From Marinomonas sargassi (lineage in GTDB: Bacteria; Pseudomonadota; Gammaproteobacteria; Pseudomonadales; Marinomonadaceae), in contig NZ_JAOVZB010000001.1 in the NCBI RefSeq assembly GCF_025716875.1, positions 620,001 through 684,000 of the forward strand: a stretch of 64,000 nt of DNA, given 5' to 3'. Under the pieces are notes generated by a model. That model did no database searches. It worked only from the letters and a program-made list of their open reading frames with translations, and had not been told where the DNA came from. Shown one piece after another: positions 53,948-63,182 of the stretch. The first letter of the stretch is position 1; the number at the start of each line of letters is the position of its first letter. The position numbers and the translations under genes are program-made.

Positions 53948-54448
53948 TTAATTTAGTTTCTTTTCAAACAAACCGACATCCCAGTAGCGGCCAAATTTTC
54001 TGCCCACTTCTTGAAATACTCCAACTGGTTCAAAGCCAAATTTTGAATGCAAAAGGCATGACGCTTCATTCGGTAAAGTAATACTCGCATAAGCGCGATG
54101 CACATCCTCTGTCGTCAGGCGATCAAACAAAGCGTTATATAATGCTCGACCAACCCCCTGCCCTTGGTGGTTTTCACTTATGTAAATACTCACTTCTACT
54201 GATGTTTCGTAGGCTTTCTTTGCCTTAAATTGGCCACTACAGGCATAGCCTACTACCTCTCCATCATTTTCTGCCACCAGCAGCTGATAACGGCCAGTTT
54301 CAGAAAATTGCTGAAACCAAGGCAGTCTTGTTTCCGGTGTATAAGGGTCGATATCAAAGGTAGTTGGCACCCTCTCAATATAAAAATTATATAAGTGAGT
54401 TAATTGTGGTAAATCACTGGCTGTGGCACTTCGTATACTGAAAGTCAT
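53948..54448 (-). CDS. GNAT N-acetyltransferase, Pat/MnaT-like
   Basis: The 166-residue protein has the phosphinothricin-acetyltransferase-like layout: IRSATASDLPQLTHLYNFYIERVPTTFD, the acetyl-CoA loop ISENHQGQGVGRALYNALF and LHSKFGFEPVGVFQEVGRKFGRYWDVGLFEK. Relatives acetylate methionine sulfone/sulfoximine or phosphinothricin. Its start overlaps the stop of the upstream AraC gene as ATGA, implying co-translation with that regulator. Confidence 0.88.
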   Translation of the reverse strand: MTFSIRSATASDLPQLTHLYNFYIERVPTTFDIDPYTPETRLPWFQQFSETGRYQLLVAENDGEVVGYACSGQFKAKKAYETSVEVSIYISENHQGQGVGRALYNALFDRLTTEDVHRAYASITLPNEASCLLHSKFGFEPVGVFQEVGRKFGRYWDVGLFEKKLN

Positions 54449-55425
54449 TCATGCATTCCTTTTCGCCATTCAAGCGTTTGAGACGGCTGCTCACCAAACA
54501 AATGTTTATAGTCTTTCGCGAATTGGCTCATATGCCAAAAGCCCCATTGAGCTGCAATATCGCCTACTGACTGATTTCTCTGGGCATAAACTAAAGTACG
54601 CCGTACACCATTTAAACGACTCAGCCGTAAATACTGAATCGGACTAATACCAAGAATACTCTCAAAGCTGTATTGCAATGTTCTTCGGCTCACATTGGTC
54701 ACTTCGCACAATTGTGTAACGGTTACCGCTTCCTCTAGGTGATTGGCAAGAAACTGTTGAGCGCAATCAACCACTTTTTTACGATGTGCATAACTTTGTG
54801 TTTTTGCTGGCTGGGGCTGCTCCACGCGAAGTAACTCCAGCAAAGCCATAATAACAATATCCTGCTGTAGACGAGGTGAAGTGCCATGGTAGTTTGTTGA
54901 CAGCAATCGCCCTAATAAAAAGCGCACTTCTGACAATGTCTTATCTGGTATTTTTAAGCGGCCATTTTCGTTGAGCTCTTGCCAATTCAAATCAAGACCG
55001 TGGATTTTAGCCACTTTCATAAGTTTGGCCGTTTCAACCACCAGCCCATAAAGATCATAGTCTTCTGGTGTAGAAAGCTGAAATTCACAATCCCCCGGGC
55101 GACACATGATGTCATTCTGTCGAACACTCAAACCATTAATGCGACTACTGGTTTGCTCGGCAAGCGGGATACCGAGCCAAATAGAATCAGGCCATACGAC
55201 ACATTTTTGCTGTAATGCTTGACTGGTATGCTCACAAAACACCTGTAATCCATCGAAGGAAGATTCAACAATACGACCATAAAAAGCCCCTCGGCTCATC
55301 TGATCGTATGCCTGTTGCCAATTGGTTAGGTTACTCGCATGCAGATCGGCATCGTACGCTTCAGATGTTTGCCTAATAGAGCTCTGATTTGGTGCATTGA
55401 TATCTGAATTCAGCATAACCATCAT
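54445..55425 (-). CDS. AraC-family regulator, EutR-like
   Basis: The 326-residue protein has an N-terminal effector half and a C-terminal AraC DNA-binding domain (about 215-320; VTQLCEVTNVSRRTLQYSFESILGISPIQYLRLSRLNGVRRTL and QWGFWHMSQFAKDYKHLFGEQPSQTLEWR). It diverges from eutB across 195 bases and is most likely the ethanolamine-responsive activator of eutBC. Several nearby in-frame ATGs (55425, 55422, 55416) leave the exact start open. The AraC/GNAT pair forms its own two-gene operon. Confidence 0.82.
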   Translation of the reverse strand: MMVMLNSDINAPNQSSIRQTSEAYDADLHASNLTNWQQAYDQMSRGAFYGRIVESSFDGLQVFCEHTSQALQQKCVVWPDSIWLGIPLAEQTSSRINGLSVRQNDIMCRPGDCEFQLSTPEDYDLYGLVVETAKLMKVAKIHGLDLNWQELNENGRLKIPDKTLSEVRFLLGRLLSTNYHGTSPRLQQDIVIMALLELLRVEQPQPAKTQSYAHRKKVVDCAQQFLANHLEEAVTVTQLCEVTNVSRRTLQYSFESILGISPIQYLRLSRLNGVRRTLVYAQRNQSVGDIAAQWGFWHMSQFAKDYKHLFGEQPSQTLEWRKGMHE

Positions 55426-55620
55426 CCAAAGTTATTATTTCCGATATAAAAACCAATCAAAAGAAATCCTAGTCTTTTGATTTATATAGAAAATTAATTT
55501 TTGCCATTATTCGATACCTGCCATCCATGAGGTTCCGTAAAGTAAATAAAAGGTTCTCCTCAGGCTGCAAAACTTATGCCTTCTTAATTGATCTAACTAA
55601 AACAACCTAGAGAAAACGGC

Positions 55621-57039
55621 ATGCCATTACGCACAAACTTCCAATTTCGCCACAGCGTCGGCCAAAGAACATTTGGCTTTGTCGACCTTGCCGATCTAAT
55701 GGCTAAAGCAACGCCTGCCCGCTCTGGGGATCGTTTGGCTGGCGTAGCAGCAGAAAATGCTGAAGAGCGAGTAGTAGCCCAAATGACCTTGGCAGACTTA
55801 CCTCTCAGTGAGTTTTTGCAGCAAACTGTGATTCCTTACGAAGAGGATGATGTTACTCGCCTAATACTGGACGACCACGACAAAGCCGCTTTTTCAGCTA
55901 TTGCCCACCTGACCGTAGGTGGGTTTCGAGATTGGCTCTTAAGCGACCTAGCAACTCCTGAAGTACTGGTAAAAATAAGATCAGGTATTACACCCGAAAT
56001 GGCCGCTGCGGTGAGTAAAATCATGCGTAATCAGGACCTCATTATGGTGGCCAAGAAATGTCGTGTGACAACGGCTTTTCGTAACACCATAGGTTTAGAA
56101 GGGCGATTATCGACCCGTTTACAACCCAACCACCCAACGGACGACTTAACCGGCATCGCCGCCAGTATGTTAGACGGCTTGTTATATGCCAGTGGTGATG
56201 CAGTGATAGGTATCAACCCAGCCACAGATAATGTGCAGCAAGCCTCTCGCTTAATCACCATGATGGATGAAGTGATTCAACATTACGAAATCCCTACCCA
56301 ATCCTGTGTACTGACTCACGTCACCAATACCATAGAGTGTATTGAGCAAGGGGCTCCTGTTGATTTGGTCTTTCAGTCCATCGGCGGAACCCAAGCAACC
56401 AACGACAGCTTTGGCTTTACCCTTGCTCACCTTGCTGAAGCACAAGATGCCGCCCGATCCTTAAACAGAGGGACGGTTGGCAACAACGTAATGTATTTTG
56501 AAACAGGGCAAGGCAGCGCACTTTCAGCCAATGCGCACCATGGTGTTGACCAACAAACCTGTGAAGCCCGAGCCTATGCCGTTGCGCGAAAATACAATCC
56601 TCTCCTAGTGAACACAGTTGTTGGCTTTATTGGCCCTGAATATTTATATGATGGCAAAGAGATTACCCGTGCGGGTTTAGAGGATCATTTCTGCGGTAAG
56701 CTGCTCGGCCTGCCTATGGGCTGTGATGTCTGCTACACCAACCACGCTCAAGCGGACCAGAATGACATGGATAACCTATTAACCCTCTTAGGGGTAGCTG
56801 GTTGTACTTTCGTTATGGGTATTCCCGGCTCGGATGACATCATGTTGAACTATCAGACCACATCTTTTCATGATGCCCTATATGCCCGCCGTGTGCTCGG
56901 TTTACAACCTGCTCCCGAGTTTTCAGCATGGTTAGAAAAAATTCAAATATCTCAAAACCGTTCTGAATTTACGCTTAATGATCAACTTCCAGAGGCGTTT
57001 CAATCTTCATTGAATCGCCTTCAAGGAGGCCTTTCATGA
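55621..57039 (+). CDS. eutB: Ethanolamine ammonia-lyase large subunit
   Basis: The 472-residue catalytic TIM-barrel subunit of the adenosylcobalamin-dependent enzyme splits ethanolamine into acetaldehyde and ammonia. Recognisable are LMAKATPARSGDRLAGVAAENAEERVVAQMTLADLPL at the N-terminus, NDSFGFTLAHLAEA, MYFETGQGSALSANAHHGVDQQTCEARAYAVAR, and LPMGCDVCYTNHAQADQND. Length is normal. It needs B12, and the late B12 genes lie about 15 kb away. Overlaps eutC by four bases. Confidence 0.96.
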   Translation: MPLRTNFQFRHSVGQRTFGFVDLADLMAKATPARSGDRLAGVAAENAEERVVAQMTLADLPLSEFLQQTVIPYEEDDVTRLILDDHDKAAFSAIAHLTVGGFRDWLLSDLATPEVLVKIRSGITPEMAAAVSKIMRNQDLIMVAKKCRVTTAFRNTIGLEGRLSTRLQPNHPTDDLTGIAASMLDGLLYASGDAVIGINPATDNVQQASRLITMMDEVIQHYEIPTQSCVLTHVTNTIECIEQGAPVDLVFQSIGGTQATNDSFGFTLAHLAEAQDAARSLNRGTVGNNVMYFETGQGSALSANAHHGVDQQTCEARAYAVARKYNPLLVNTVVGFIGPEYLYDGKEITRAGLEDHFCGKLLGLPMGCDVCYTNHAQADQNDMDNLLTLLGVAGCTFVMGIPGSDDIMLNYQTTSFHDALYARRVLGLQPAPEFSAWLEKIQISQNRSEFTLNDQLPEAFQSSLNRLQGGLS

Positions 57040-57911
57040 GTGAGAAGAAAAAGAGTTTACAGCAGCATCAAGTAACACCTGTTACAGAAAACCCATGGCA
57101 CAAGCTTAACGATTTTACTGATGCAAGAATTGGCTTAGGGCGTGCTGGTGTGAGCGTTCCCACCAAGCATTTATTGGCTTTTCAACTTGCCCACGCTCAA
57201 GCCATTGATGCCGTGCACTCAACACTAAATATTGAAAAGCTCACCACAGATTTGAACAAATTGGACTGGGCACAAGCATGTGCCCCTGACTGCGCCCCCC
57301 TAATTTTGCACAGTCGCGCGAAGGACCGCGCAACCTATTTACAACGTCCAGATTATGGCCGCTTATTGAATCCTGAATCGGCCAAAAAGCTGGACGAACA
57401 TAGAGTACAAAATACCCCACAATATGATCTCGCCATTGTGGTGGTTGATGGTTTGTCGTCCCTCGCTGTTGAGCAAAACACATTACCTTTTCTACAGGCC
57501 TTACAAACCTATTTGGTACCTAACTCTGTACACCCAGATAACACATGGAAACTGGCGCCACTCTGTATTTTGGAACAAGGTCGAGTTGCTATTGGAGATG
57601 ACGTATGTGAGCGCTTACATGCTAGCTGTGTTCTTGTTTTGGTTGGGGAAAGACCCGGTCTTAGTTCTCCGGACAGCTTAGGTTTATACCTCACTTGGGG
57701 TGGAAAAGTTGGCTTAACCGACGCCTACCGAAACTGCATTTCCAATATAAGACCCGCTGGTTTGTCGTACCAAGAAGCCGCCAGAAAAGCCTTTTACCTA
57801 CTCAACGAAGCACACCAGTTAAAGCTTTCTGGCGTCAATTTAAAAGACAGATCAGATGACGACTTAATCAATCAAGACAGGACAACAAAAAACAACTTTC
57901 TTATCGCTTAG
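57036..57911 (+). CDS. eutC: Ethanolamine ammonia-lyase small subunit
   Basis: The 291-residue small subunit completes the cobalamin-binding site of the lyase. The family signatures are TDARIGLGRAGVSVPTKHLLAFQLAHAQAIDAVHS, LHSRAKDRATYLQRPDYGR, VGERPGLSSPDSLGLYLTW and RNCISNIRPAGLSYQEAA. The ATG overlaps the eutB stop as ATGA, with AAGGAGGCC upstream. No microcompartment, acetaldehyde dehydrogenase or ethanolamine permease genes follow; an Amt transporter does. Confidence 0.95.
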   Translation: MSEKKKSLQQHQVTPVTENPWHKLNDFTDARIGLGRAGVSVPTKHLLAFQLAHAQAIDAVHSTLNIEKLTTDLNKLDWAQACAPDCAPLILHSRAKDRATYLQRPDYGRLLNPESAKKLDEHRVQNTPQYDLAIVVVDGLSSLAVEQNTLPFLQALQTYLVPNSVHPDNTWKLAPLCILEQGRVAIGDDVCERLHASCVLVLVGERPGLSSPDSLGLYLTWGGKVGLTDAYRNCISNIRPAGLSYQEAARKAFYLLNEAHQLKLSGVNLKDRSDDDLINQDRTTKNNFLIA

Positions 57912-58024
57912 CGATGAAGAAGTCATTCAAAAATAACTAGAGCTTACACAGCCCGTTTAAGAAACAAACATGAGTATGGTTTAACGCACAATGACTCCAT
58001 TAAGCCATTTACTCATCAACCTAT

Positions 58025-58076
58025 TAACCATTTAACTCATTAACTATTTAACTCATTAACTATTTAACTCATTAAC
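58025..58076 (+). repeat. 16-bp tandem direct repeats in the amt leader
   Basis: TAACYATTTAACTCAT is repeated three times head to tail (58025-58040, 58041-58056, 58057-58072), the first copy differing by one base, plus a following TAAC. A degenerate earlier copy lies at 58001-58016. The repeats end just before the amt ribosome site. Confidence 0.92.
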
Positions 58077-58093
58077 AGAGAAGGAATAAGACT

Positions 58094-59452
58094 ATGGCGA
58101 CAGAAACTCCAACGTTAGAATCCCTCCAAGCGGCGCTCGACGCTCAGCAGGCGGTATTCAACATGCATCAGGCAATGAATGTAGAGGTCTTCTACTGGTG
58201 GTGTACAGCCATCATGGTGATGATTCACGCAGGCTTCCTAGCTTATGAAATGGGCGCATCAAGAAGTAAGAATGCACTGGCCGCAGGTGTTAAGAATATT
58301 CTTGCCCTTGCTGTAATCATTCCCACTTTTTACCTATTCGGTTGGTGGATTTACAACGCCTTCCCTACAGGTCTAATCCCAATTGAAGCATCAGGCGCAT
58401 TACCATGGGCAGCAAGCATGGGTCCCGATGTACAAGACATGGGCACAGGTATTTTCTGGGCGGCCTTCGCTTTATTTGGCGCGACCACTGGCTCTATCCT
58501 TTCAGGTGCCGTAATCGAACGAATTCGAGTCAGTGCTTTCCTTATTCTTACCGTAGTTTTAGGTAGTGGCGTTTGGATTCTAGCTGGTGCGTGGGGCTGG
58601 CACCCAGATGGTTGGATGCTGACAGAAATGGGCTACCACGATGTAGGCGCTTCTGGTGTAGTACACGCTATTGCAGGCTTCTTTACTCTCGGCGTGTTGA
58701 TCAACTTAGGACCTCGTGTTGGTAAATTTATCAATGGCGTGCCTCAGCAAATCAAAGCCCACAACTTACCAATGACACTCATTGGTTTGATGATGATCAT
58801 CTTCGGTTTCTTCGGTTTCCTAGGCGGTTGTATCATCTTTAATGGTGGCGATGTAGGTTGGACAACTATCTACAACACGCCAACTAACCTGTCTGCTTTT
58901 GCCTTCAATACACTAATGGGCTTTGCAGGTGGTGTAATCGGTTGTTACATAGCAACACGTGATCCTTTCTGGACCATGTCTGGCGGTCTTGTTGGTATTA
59001 TCTCTGTAGCAGCAGGGCTTGATATCTATGCACCGGGCTTAGCCTTTATCATTGCTACTTGCGTTAGTTTCATTGCTGTGGGCGCAGCGAAGAAACTCGA
59101 GAAAATGGGTGTAGATGACGCGGTAGGTGCTGTGGCAGTACATGGTGTTACCGGTGTTGTTGCAGTGATTCTTGTGGGTGTTTTCGCTGGCGGCACACCG
59201 AACATGGATGGCAACCCACCAATCTCTCTATACGGCCAAACTGTCTGTGCGATTGTGATGATGGTACTTGGCTTTGTTCCTGGTTACATCGTGTCTTACC
59301 TACTTAAGAAAGCAGACATGCTACGCGTACCAACGAATGTAGAAGACCTAGGTTTGGATGAAGTGGAAATTCTTGCTCACCCATACCCAGAAACAGCACC
59401 TTCTATAACACCTGTAGCAACCAACATTGACCTAGAAGCGAAAGGAGCATAA
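58094..59452 (+). CDS. Amt-family ammonium transporter linked to ethanolamine genes
   Basis: The 452-residue Amt protein has about eleven membrane helices with both pore histidines in place (GASGVVHAIAGF and AVAVHGVTGV). It differs clearly from the GlnK-linked AmtB at 25177, with a longer N-terminus (residues 1-25 hydrophilic and Gln/Ala-rich), an HPDGW loop and a longer C-tail. It has no PII gene beside it and follows eutBC, so it may recapture ammonia released by the lyase or move ethanolamine-derived amine. AAGGA lies upstream. A 54-residue membrane ORF starts three bases after its stop. Confidence 0.88.
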   Translation: MATETPTLESLQAALDAQQAVFNMHQAMNVEVFYWWCTAIMVMIHAGFLAYEMGASRSKNALAAGVKNILALAVIIPTFYLFGWWIYNAFPTGLIPIEASGALPWAASMGPDVQDMGTGIFWAAFALFGATTGSILSGAVIERIRVSAFLILTVVLGSGVWILAGAWGWHPDGWMLTEMGYHDVGASGVVHAIAGFFTLGVLINLGPRVGKFINGVPQQIKAHNLPMTLIGLMMIIFGFFGFLGGCIIFNGGDVGWTTIYNTPTNLSAFAFNTLMGFAGGVIGCYIATRDPFWTMSGGLVGIISVAAGLDIYAPGLAFIIATCVSFIAVGAAKKLEKMGVDDAVGAVAVHGVTGVVAVILVGVFAGGTPNMDGNPPISLYGQTVCAIVMMVLGFVPGYIVSYLLKKADMLRVPTNVEDLGLDEVEILAHPYPETAPSITPVATNIDLEAKGA

Positions 59453-59454
59453 TT

Positions 59455-59619
59455 ATGGGCACATCTATCACCACATGGGAAAATGTATCGGCGTATTTCA
59501 CCTTTGCAGATAACCCTATGATGCTAATGCTATTTACCCTTGGCGTAGTTGGCATTGTCGCAGGCTTAATCCGTTTCATTATGAAACATGAAAAAGAAGC
59601 CTTCGAAAACCATAAGTAA
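59455..59619 (+). CDS. Small single-span membrane protein downstream of amt
   Basis: A 54-residue ORF starts three bases after the amt stop, behind AAAGGAG at 59441-59447. It has a hydrophilic N-terminus (MGTSITTWENVSAYF), one hydrophobic segment (about 22-42, MMLMLFTLGVVGIVAGLIRF) and a charged C-terminus ending KHEKEAFENHK. A strong terminator follows 30 bases later, so it belongs to the eutBC-amt transcript. I recognise no family. It may be a subunit or modulator of the transporter; this is inference from the tight arrangement. Confidence 0.72.
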   Translation: MGTSITTWENVSAYFTFADNPMMLMLFTLGVVGIVAGLIRFIMKHEKEAFENHK

Positions 59620-59648
59620 AACACTTAAAATCGCATTTCGTGAAAACA

Positions 59649-59697
59649 AAGCTCTGTTCTTCTTTATCCAATATAAGGAAGAGCAGAGCTTTTTTTA
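59649..59697 (+). terminator. Rho-independent terminator of the eutBC-amt operon
   Basis: AAGCTCTGTTCTTC (59649-59662) pairs with GAAGAGCAGAGCTT (59678-59691, one G-T pair) and is followed by a run of Ts. Confidence 0.9.
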
Positions 59698-59837
59698 TTG
59701 CCTATTTCTGGCGCTTATAAGCACGATATTTGCATCGTTACATTTCACAAATAACACAACACTTTCTGATGCTTAGGTGCCACAATAGGTGACATATAAA
59801 GACTTTTCAGAACAAAATAACCAATGGAAGTAACACC

Positions 59838-60776
59838 ATGAAGCACTACCTTGAACGAGATTACGCAGGCTATGGCCGCCAACAACCAAAAGTAAACTGG
59901 CCAAACAATGCCAGAGTGGCTGTACAGTTTGTTTTAAACTTTGAAGAAGGTGGCGAAAACTGTGTTTTGCATGGGGATGACCATGCGGAAACCTTCCTTT
60001 CCGAAATTTTTGGTGCTCAGCCATATAAAGACCGACACATGAGCATGGAGTCTTTATACGAATACGGTTCCCGTGCGGGTGTCTGGCGTATATTAAATGA
60101 GTTTGAGCGTCGTAACTTACCACTCAGCATTTTTGCGGTTGCAACCGCATTGCAACGTAATCCAGATGTGGCAAAAGCCATAGTTGAAGCCGGCCATGAA
60201 ATCGTTTGTCACGGTTTAAAGTGGATTCATTACCAAGACATGTCTATCGAAGAAGAGCGCCAGCATATGCAACAGGCCCTCGACTTGATCGAAGAAGTAA
60301 CAGGGGTAAAAGCCTCAGGTTGGTACACAGGCCGTGACTCCCCAAACACACGTTTGCTGGTCTCTGAGCAGCCTCAATTAAAATATGACTCGGACAATTA
60401 TGGGGATGACTTACCTTATTGGGTAAAAGTTCCAGACCATAATGCTCTTAACAGCAGTGAAAGCAAAACCAAGCCCCACCTAATTGTTCCTTATACATTA
60501 GATTGTAACGACATGAAGTTCTCTTCTCCCTATGGTTTCAGTCACGGAGATGAGTTTTTTCAATACTTAAAAGACAACTTTGATTGCTTGTATGAGGAAG
60601 GAGCAACGGCTCCTAAAATGATGTCTATTGGCATGCACTGTCGTACATTAGGAAAGCCAAGCCGTTTCATGGCGCTTAAACGTTTCTTAGATTACGTTCA
60701 GTCCCACGATGATGTATGGATTACACGACGGGGCGATATTGCGGACCATTGGATTGAAAATCACCCGCCACAATAA
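59838..60776 (+). CDS. puuE: PuuE-like allantoinase / polysaccharide-deacetylase-fold amidohydrolase
   Basis: The 312-residue protein belongs to the NodB-type deacetylase superfamily and closely follows the PuuE group: RDYAGYGRQQPKVNWPNNARVAVQFVLNFEEGGE, ESLYEYGSRAGVWRILNEF, VCHGLKWIHYQDM, YTGRDSPNTRLLV and ISIGMHCRTLGKPSRF. PuuE-type enzymes hydrolyse allantoin without the metal ligands of classical allantoinase. No other ureide genes are nearby, so the specific substrate should be taken as likely, not certain. GGAAG precedes the ATG. Confidence 0.82.
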   Translation: MKHYLERDYAGYGRQQPKVNWPNNARVAVQFVLNFEEGGENCVLHGDDHAETFLSEIFGAQPYKDRHMSMESLYEYGSRAGVWRILNEFERRNLPLSIFAVATALQRNPDVAKAIVEAGHEIVCHGLKWIHYQDMSIEEERQHMQQALDLIEEVTGVKASGWYTGRDSPNTRLLVSEQPQLKYDSDNYGDDLPYWVKVPDHNALNSSESKTKPHLIVPYTLDCNDMKFSSPYGFSHGDEFFQYLKDNFDCLYEEGATAPKMMSIGMHCRTLGKPSRFMALKRFLDYVQSHDDVWITRRGDIADHWIENHPPQ

Positions 60777-60850
60777 TAGAAGCAGTCATTAGAAACAGCC
60801 ATTTTACGCACAAAATAGACGCATAAATTTCTAAGAAGAGCGTTTTTGGT

Positions 60851-61684
60851 TCACAAACATCGAATCTTATCTAGGTAGGTTTGATGTTTGACGCGATTCA
60901 AATAATCTAAAGGGGTGGCGTTTACGAGTTGTTTAAACTCTCTTTGGAAATGGGCTTGATCGCTAAATCCTAGCTCACAAGCTAAATCTGAAAACGCGAC
61001 TTCATCACTCTGGTTAATATCATAAACCGCCGATTGACAGCGAATAATACGACTAAAGGCTTTTGGCGACATTCCCATATCAGCGAGGAACTGGCGCTGT
61101 AAAGTACGAGAAGTGTAACCCGTCATTCTTTCCAGTTCACCAATACGTATTGTGCCATGGCTTTCACAGATACTGCTCAAAGCTTGCGAGGTTAAAGCAG
61201 ATGGTTGACGAATGTCCTGACTTTCAAAAAAAGAGCCAAACAAAGCCGTTTGCTCAGAGAATTTTGGGCTGCCAACAATCTCTTCAAATACTTGATTCGC
61301 TTGAGGAACAAGGTCTAGCAAGTTGTAATGATGATTGATTAATTCGCCTGCAGAGACGTTCAAAAAATCCGGCATAACCCCAGATACAAAGCGTACGCCA
61401 AAATAACGATTACCTTTACTCAAGCCGACATTTACCGCTTCCGTAGGTGTGCCAAACACTTCTGCGCTCGGTCGGTTTTCGTCACAGTCAAACAATATAT
61501 CGACACACCCATCCGGAATAACAAAGGTTTGTTCCTCTGAGCTTTTTGACTCAAAACTATAAAAATGTGAGATGGCAGGATGATCTGAACCTGACAGAGA
61601 AAACGCCTCCTCCGCACTCAAAACCAACCACGGTTGCTTAGAACGAATTCCTGCTAAATAACTGATTAAGGGTGAATTTGACAT
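60851..61684 (-). CDS. AraC-family regulator of the adjacent amine operon
   Basis: The 277-residue protein has a DUF6597-like N-terminal half (FVIPDGCVDILFDCDEN) and a C-terminal AraC domain (about 165-265; RIGELERMTGYTSRTLQRQFLADMGMSPKAFSRIIR and ACELGFSDQAHFQREFKQLVNATPLDYL). The frame is open 55 codons further upstream, but the ATG at 61684 has AGGTTGGA upstream and begins the conserved part. It is divergent from the OCD-Rid-oxidoreductase operon and probably controls it. Confidence 0.86.
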   Translation of the reverse strand: MSNSPLISYLAGIRSKQPWLVLSAEEAFSLSGSDHPAISHFYSFESKSSEEQTFVIPDGCVDILFDCDENRPSAEVFGTPTEAVNVGLSKGNRYFGVRFVSGVMPDFLNVSAGELINHHYNLLDLVPQANQVFEEIVGSPKFSEQTALFGSFFESQDIRQPSALTSQALSSICESHGTIRIGELERMTGYTSRTLQRQFLADMGMSPKAFSRIIRCQSAVYDINQSDEVAFSDLACELGFSDQAHFQREFKQLVNATPLDYLNRVKHQTYLDKIRCL

Positions 61685-61950
61685 GAGTCCAACCTGCCTA
61701 AAAATATCGAATATCTTCGATCTTCTGCAAACAGAGTGCCAAATAAAGGAAAAATACATTTTTAAAAAATGTTTAGAGTTATGTCGCAAAAGTTCAATAC
61801 GATGCTTTTTTTTATACCTAGGATGAAAAACATACGCTTTTGCTATCAACTTTCACCAATACAAAATCCACCTAACTAAAGGCAAAGTAGCTTGGTGAAA
61901 ATGATGTATTCAGCGCCTAAAAACCAACCTCCAATTCTTTAGGTGACGCT

Positions 61951-63090
61951 ATGACCGAGAACACTAAAATCGACTTCATTTACCTTTCTGAACCCGACAT
62001 GATCAAGGCTGGTGTCACCAACATGCTCGAATGCGTTAACACGATGGAAGAGATGTTCGTGCTACTGCATAAGGGGGATTATCGGATGGCTGGACCAAAC
62101 AGTGACTCCCATGGCGCCATGGTGACATTCCCAGATGAATCACCCTTTCCAACTATGCCAAAGCCGACCGCCGATCGTCGTCTTATGGCAATGCCTGCCT
62201 ACCTAGGTGGTGATTTTCAAACCTGTGGCGTGAAATGGTACGGATCAAACATTGCTAATAGAGAGAGAGGTTTACCTCGCTCTATTTTAATGTTCATCCT
62301 TAATGACATAGAAACCAGTGCGCCACTAGCATACATGTCGGCCAACTTATTATCGGCTTATCGCACAGGTGCAATTCCGGGCGTTGGAGCTCGTCACCTC
62401 GCCCGCAAAGATTCAAAAGTGATTGGCTTACTTGGCCCTGGTGTTATGGGTAAAACCTCGGTATCCGCTTTTATCGCGGTATGTCCAGAGATAGACACCA
62501 TCAAAATTAAAGGTCGTGGTCAAAAAAGCCTTGATAGTTTTGTTAGCTGGATCAAGGAAACCTTCCCACAAATTACCAATATTCAAATTGTCGACTCAAT
62601 AGAAGCGGTTGTTCGTGACTCGGATATTGTCACCTACTGTAACTCTGGTGAAGTGGGTGACCCAACTACATACCCAATAGTAAAACGTGAATGGGTGAAA
62701 TCTGGTGCTTATTTAGCTATGCCAGCAAGCTGTAGTTTGGATGATGGCATGAGTAGCGACAGTGTTCGTAAAGTGCTTGATAACAGAGGACTTTACGAAG
62801 CTTGGTACGAGGAAGTGCCAAAACCCGCACACAATGTTATTCCCCTTGTTGGCATGCGTTTCATGGACATGATCGAAGAAGGCGCCATGACTAAAGATCA
62901 GCTAGAAGATCTTACTGACATCATAGGTGGCGCAACTCCTGGCCGTAAAAACGATGAAGAAATCATCATTTTATCCGTCGGTGGTATGCCCGTTGAGGAT
63001 GTCGCTTGGGCAACGAAAATATACCGAAATGCTCTAGAAAACGACATTGGCGTAAAGCTTAACCTATGGGAAACCCCCGAGCTCAAATAG
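61951..63090 (+). CDS. Ornithine cyclodeaminase/mu-crystallin family protein
   Basis: The 379-residue NAD(P)-binding protein has the family core FQTCGVKWYGSN, LLSAYRTGAIPGVGARHLA (with the substrate-carboxylate Arg), the Rossmann motif IGLLGPGVMG, and VTYCNSGEVGDPTTYPIVKREW. It is longer than typical ornithine cyclodeaminase (about 350) and close to the subgroup annotated with tyramine oxidase (subunit B). Possible reactions include deaminating cyclisation or imine reduction. It is the first gene of the operon. AGGTGACG precedes the ATG. Confidence 0.85.
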   Translation: MTENTKIDFIYLSEPDMIKAGVTNMLECVNTMEEMFVLLHKGDYRMAGPNSDSHGAMVTFPDESPFPTMPKPTADRRLMAMPAYLGGDFQTCGVKWYGSNIANRERGLPRSILMFILNDIETSAPLAYMSANLLSAYRTGAIPGVGARHLARKDSKVIGLLGPGVMGKTSVSAFIAVCPEIDTIKIKGRGQKSLDSFVSWIKETFPQITNIQIVDSIEAVVRDSDIVTYCNSGEVGDPTTYPIVKREWVKSGAYLAMPASCSLDDGMSSDSVRKVLDNRGLYEAWYEEVPKPAHNVIPLVGMRFMDMIEEGAMTKDQLEDLTDIIGGATPGRKNDEEIIILSVGGMPVEDVAWATKIYRNALENDIGVKLNLWETPELK

Positions 63091-63182
63091 CGCCTCAAAA
63101 ACTTCATTATTTAATTTTTAACAACGCGCGAACCTAAACCTAATTCGCGCTCTTCTTTTGACTTAATTCAATCGGAAACACT

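Noticed and set aside
57241-57483. 80-residue minus-strand frame inside eutC
   Set aside because: Antisense shadow of a well-supported gene.
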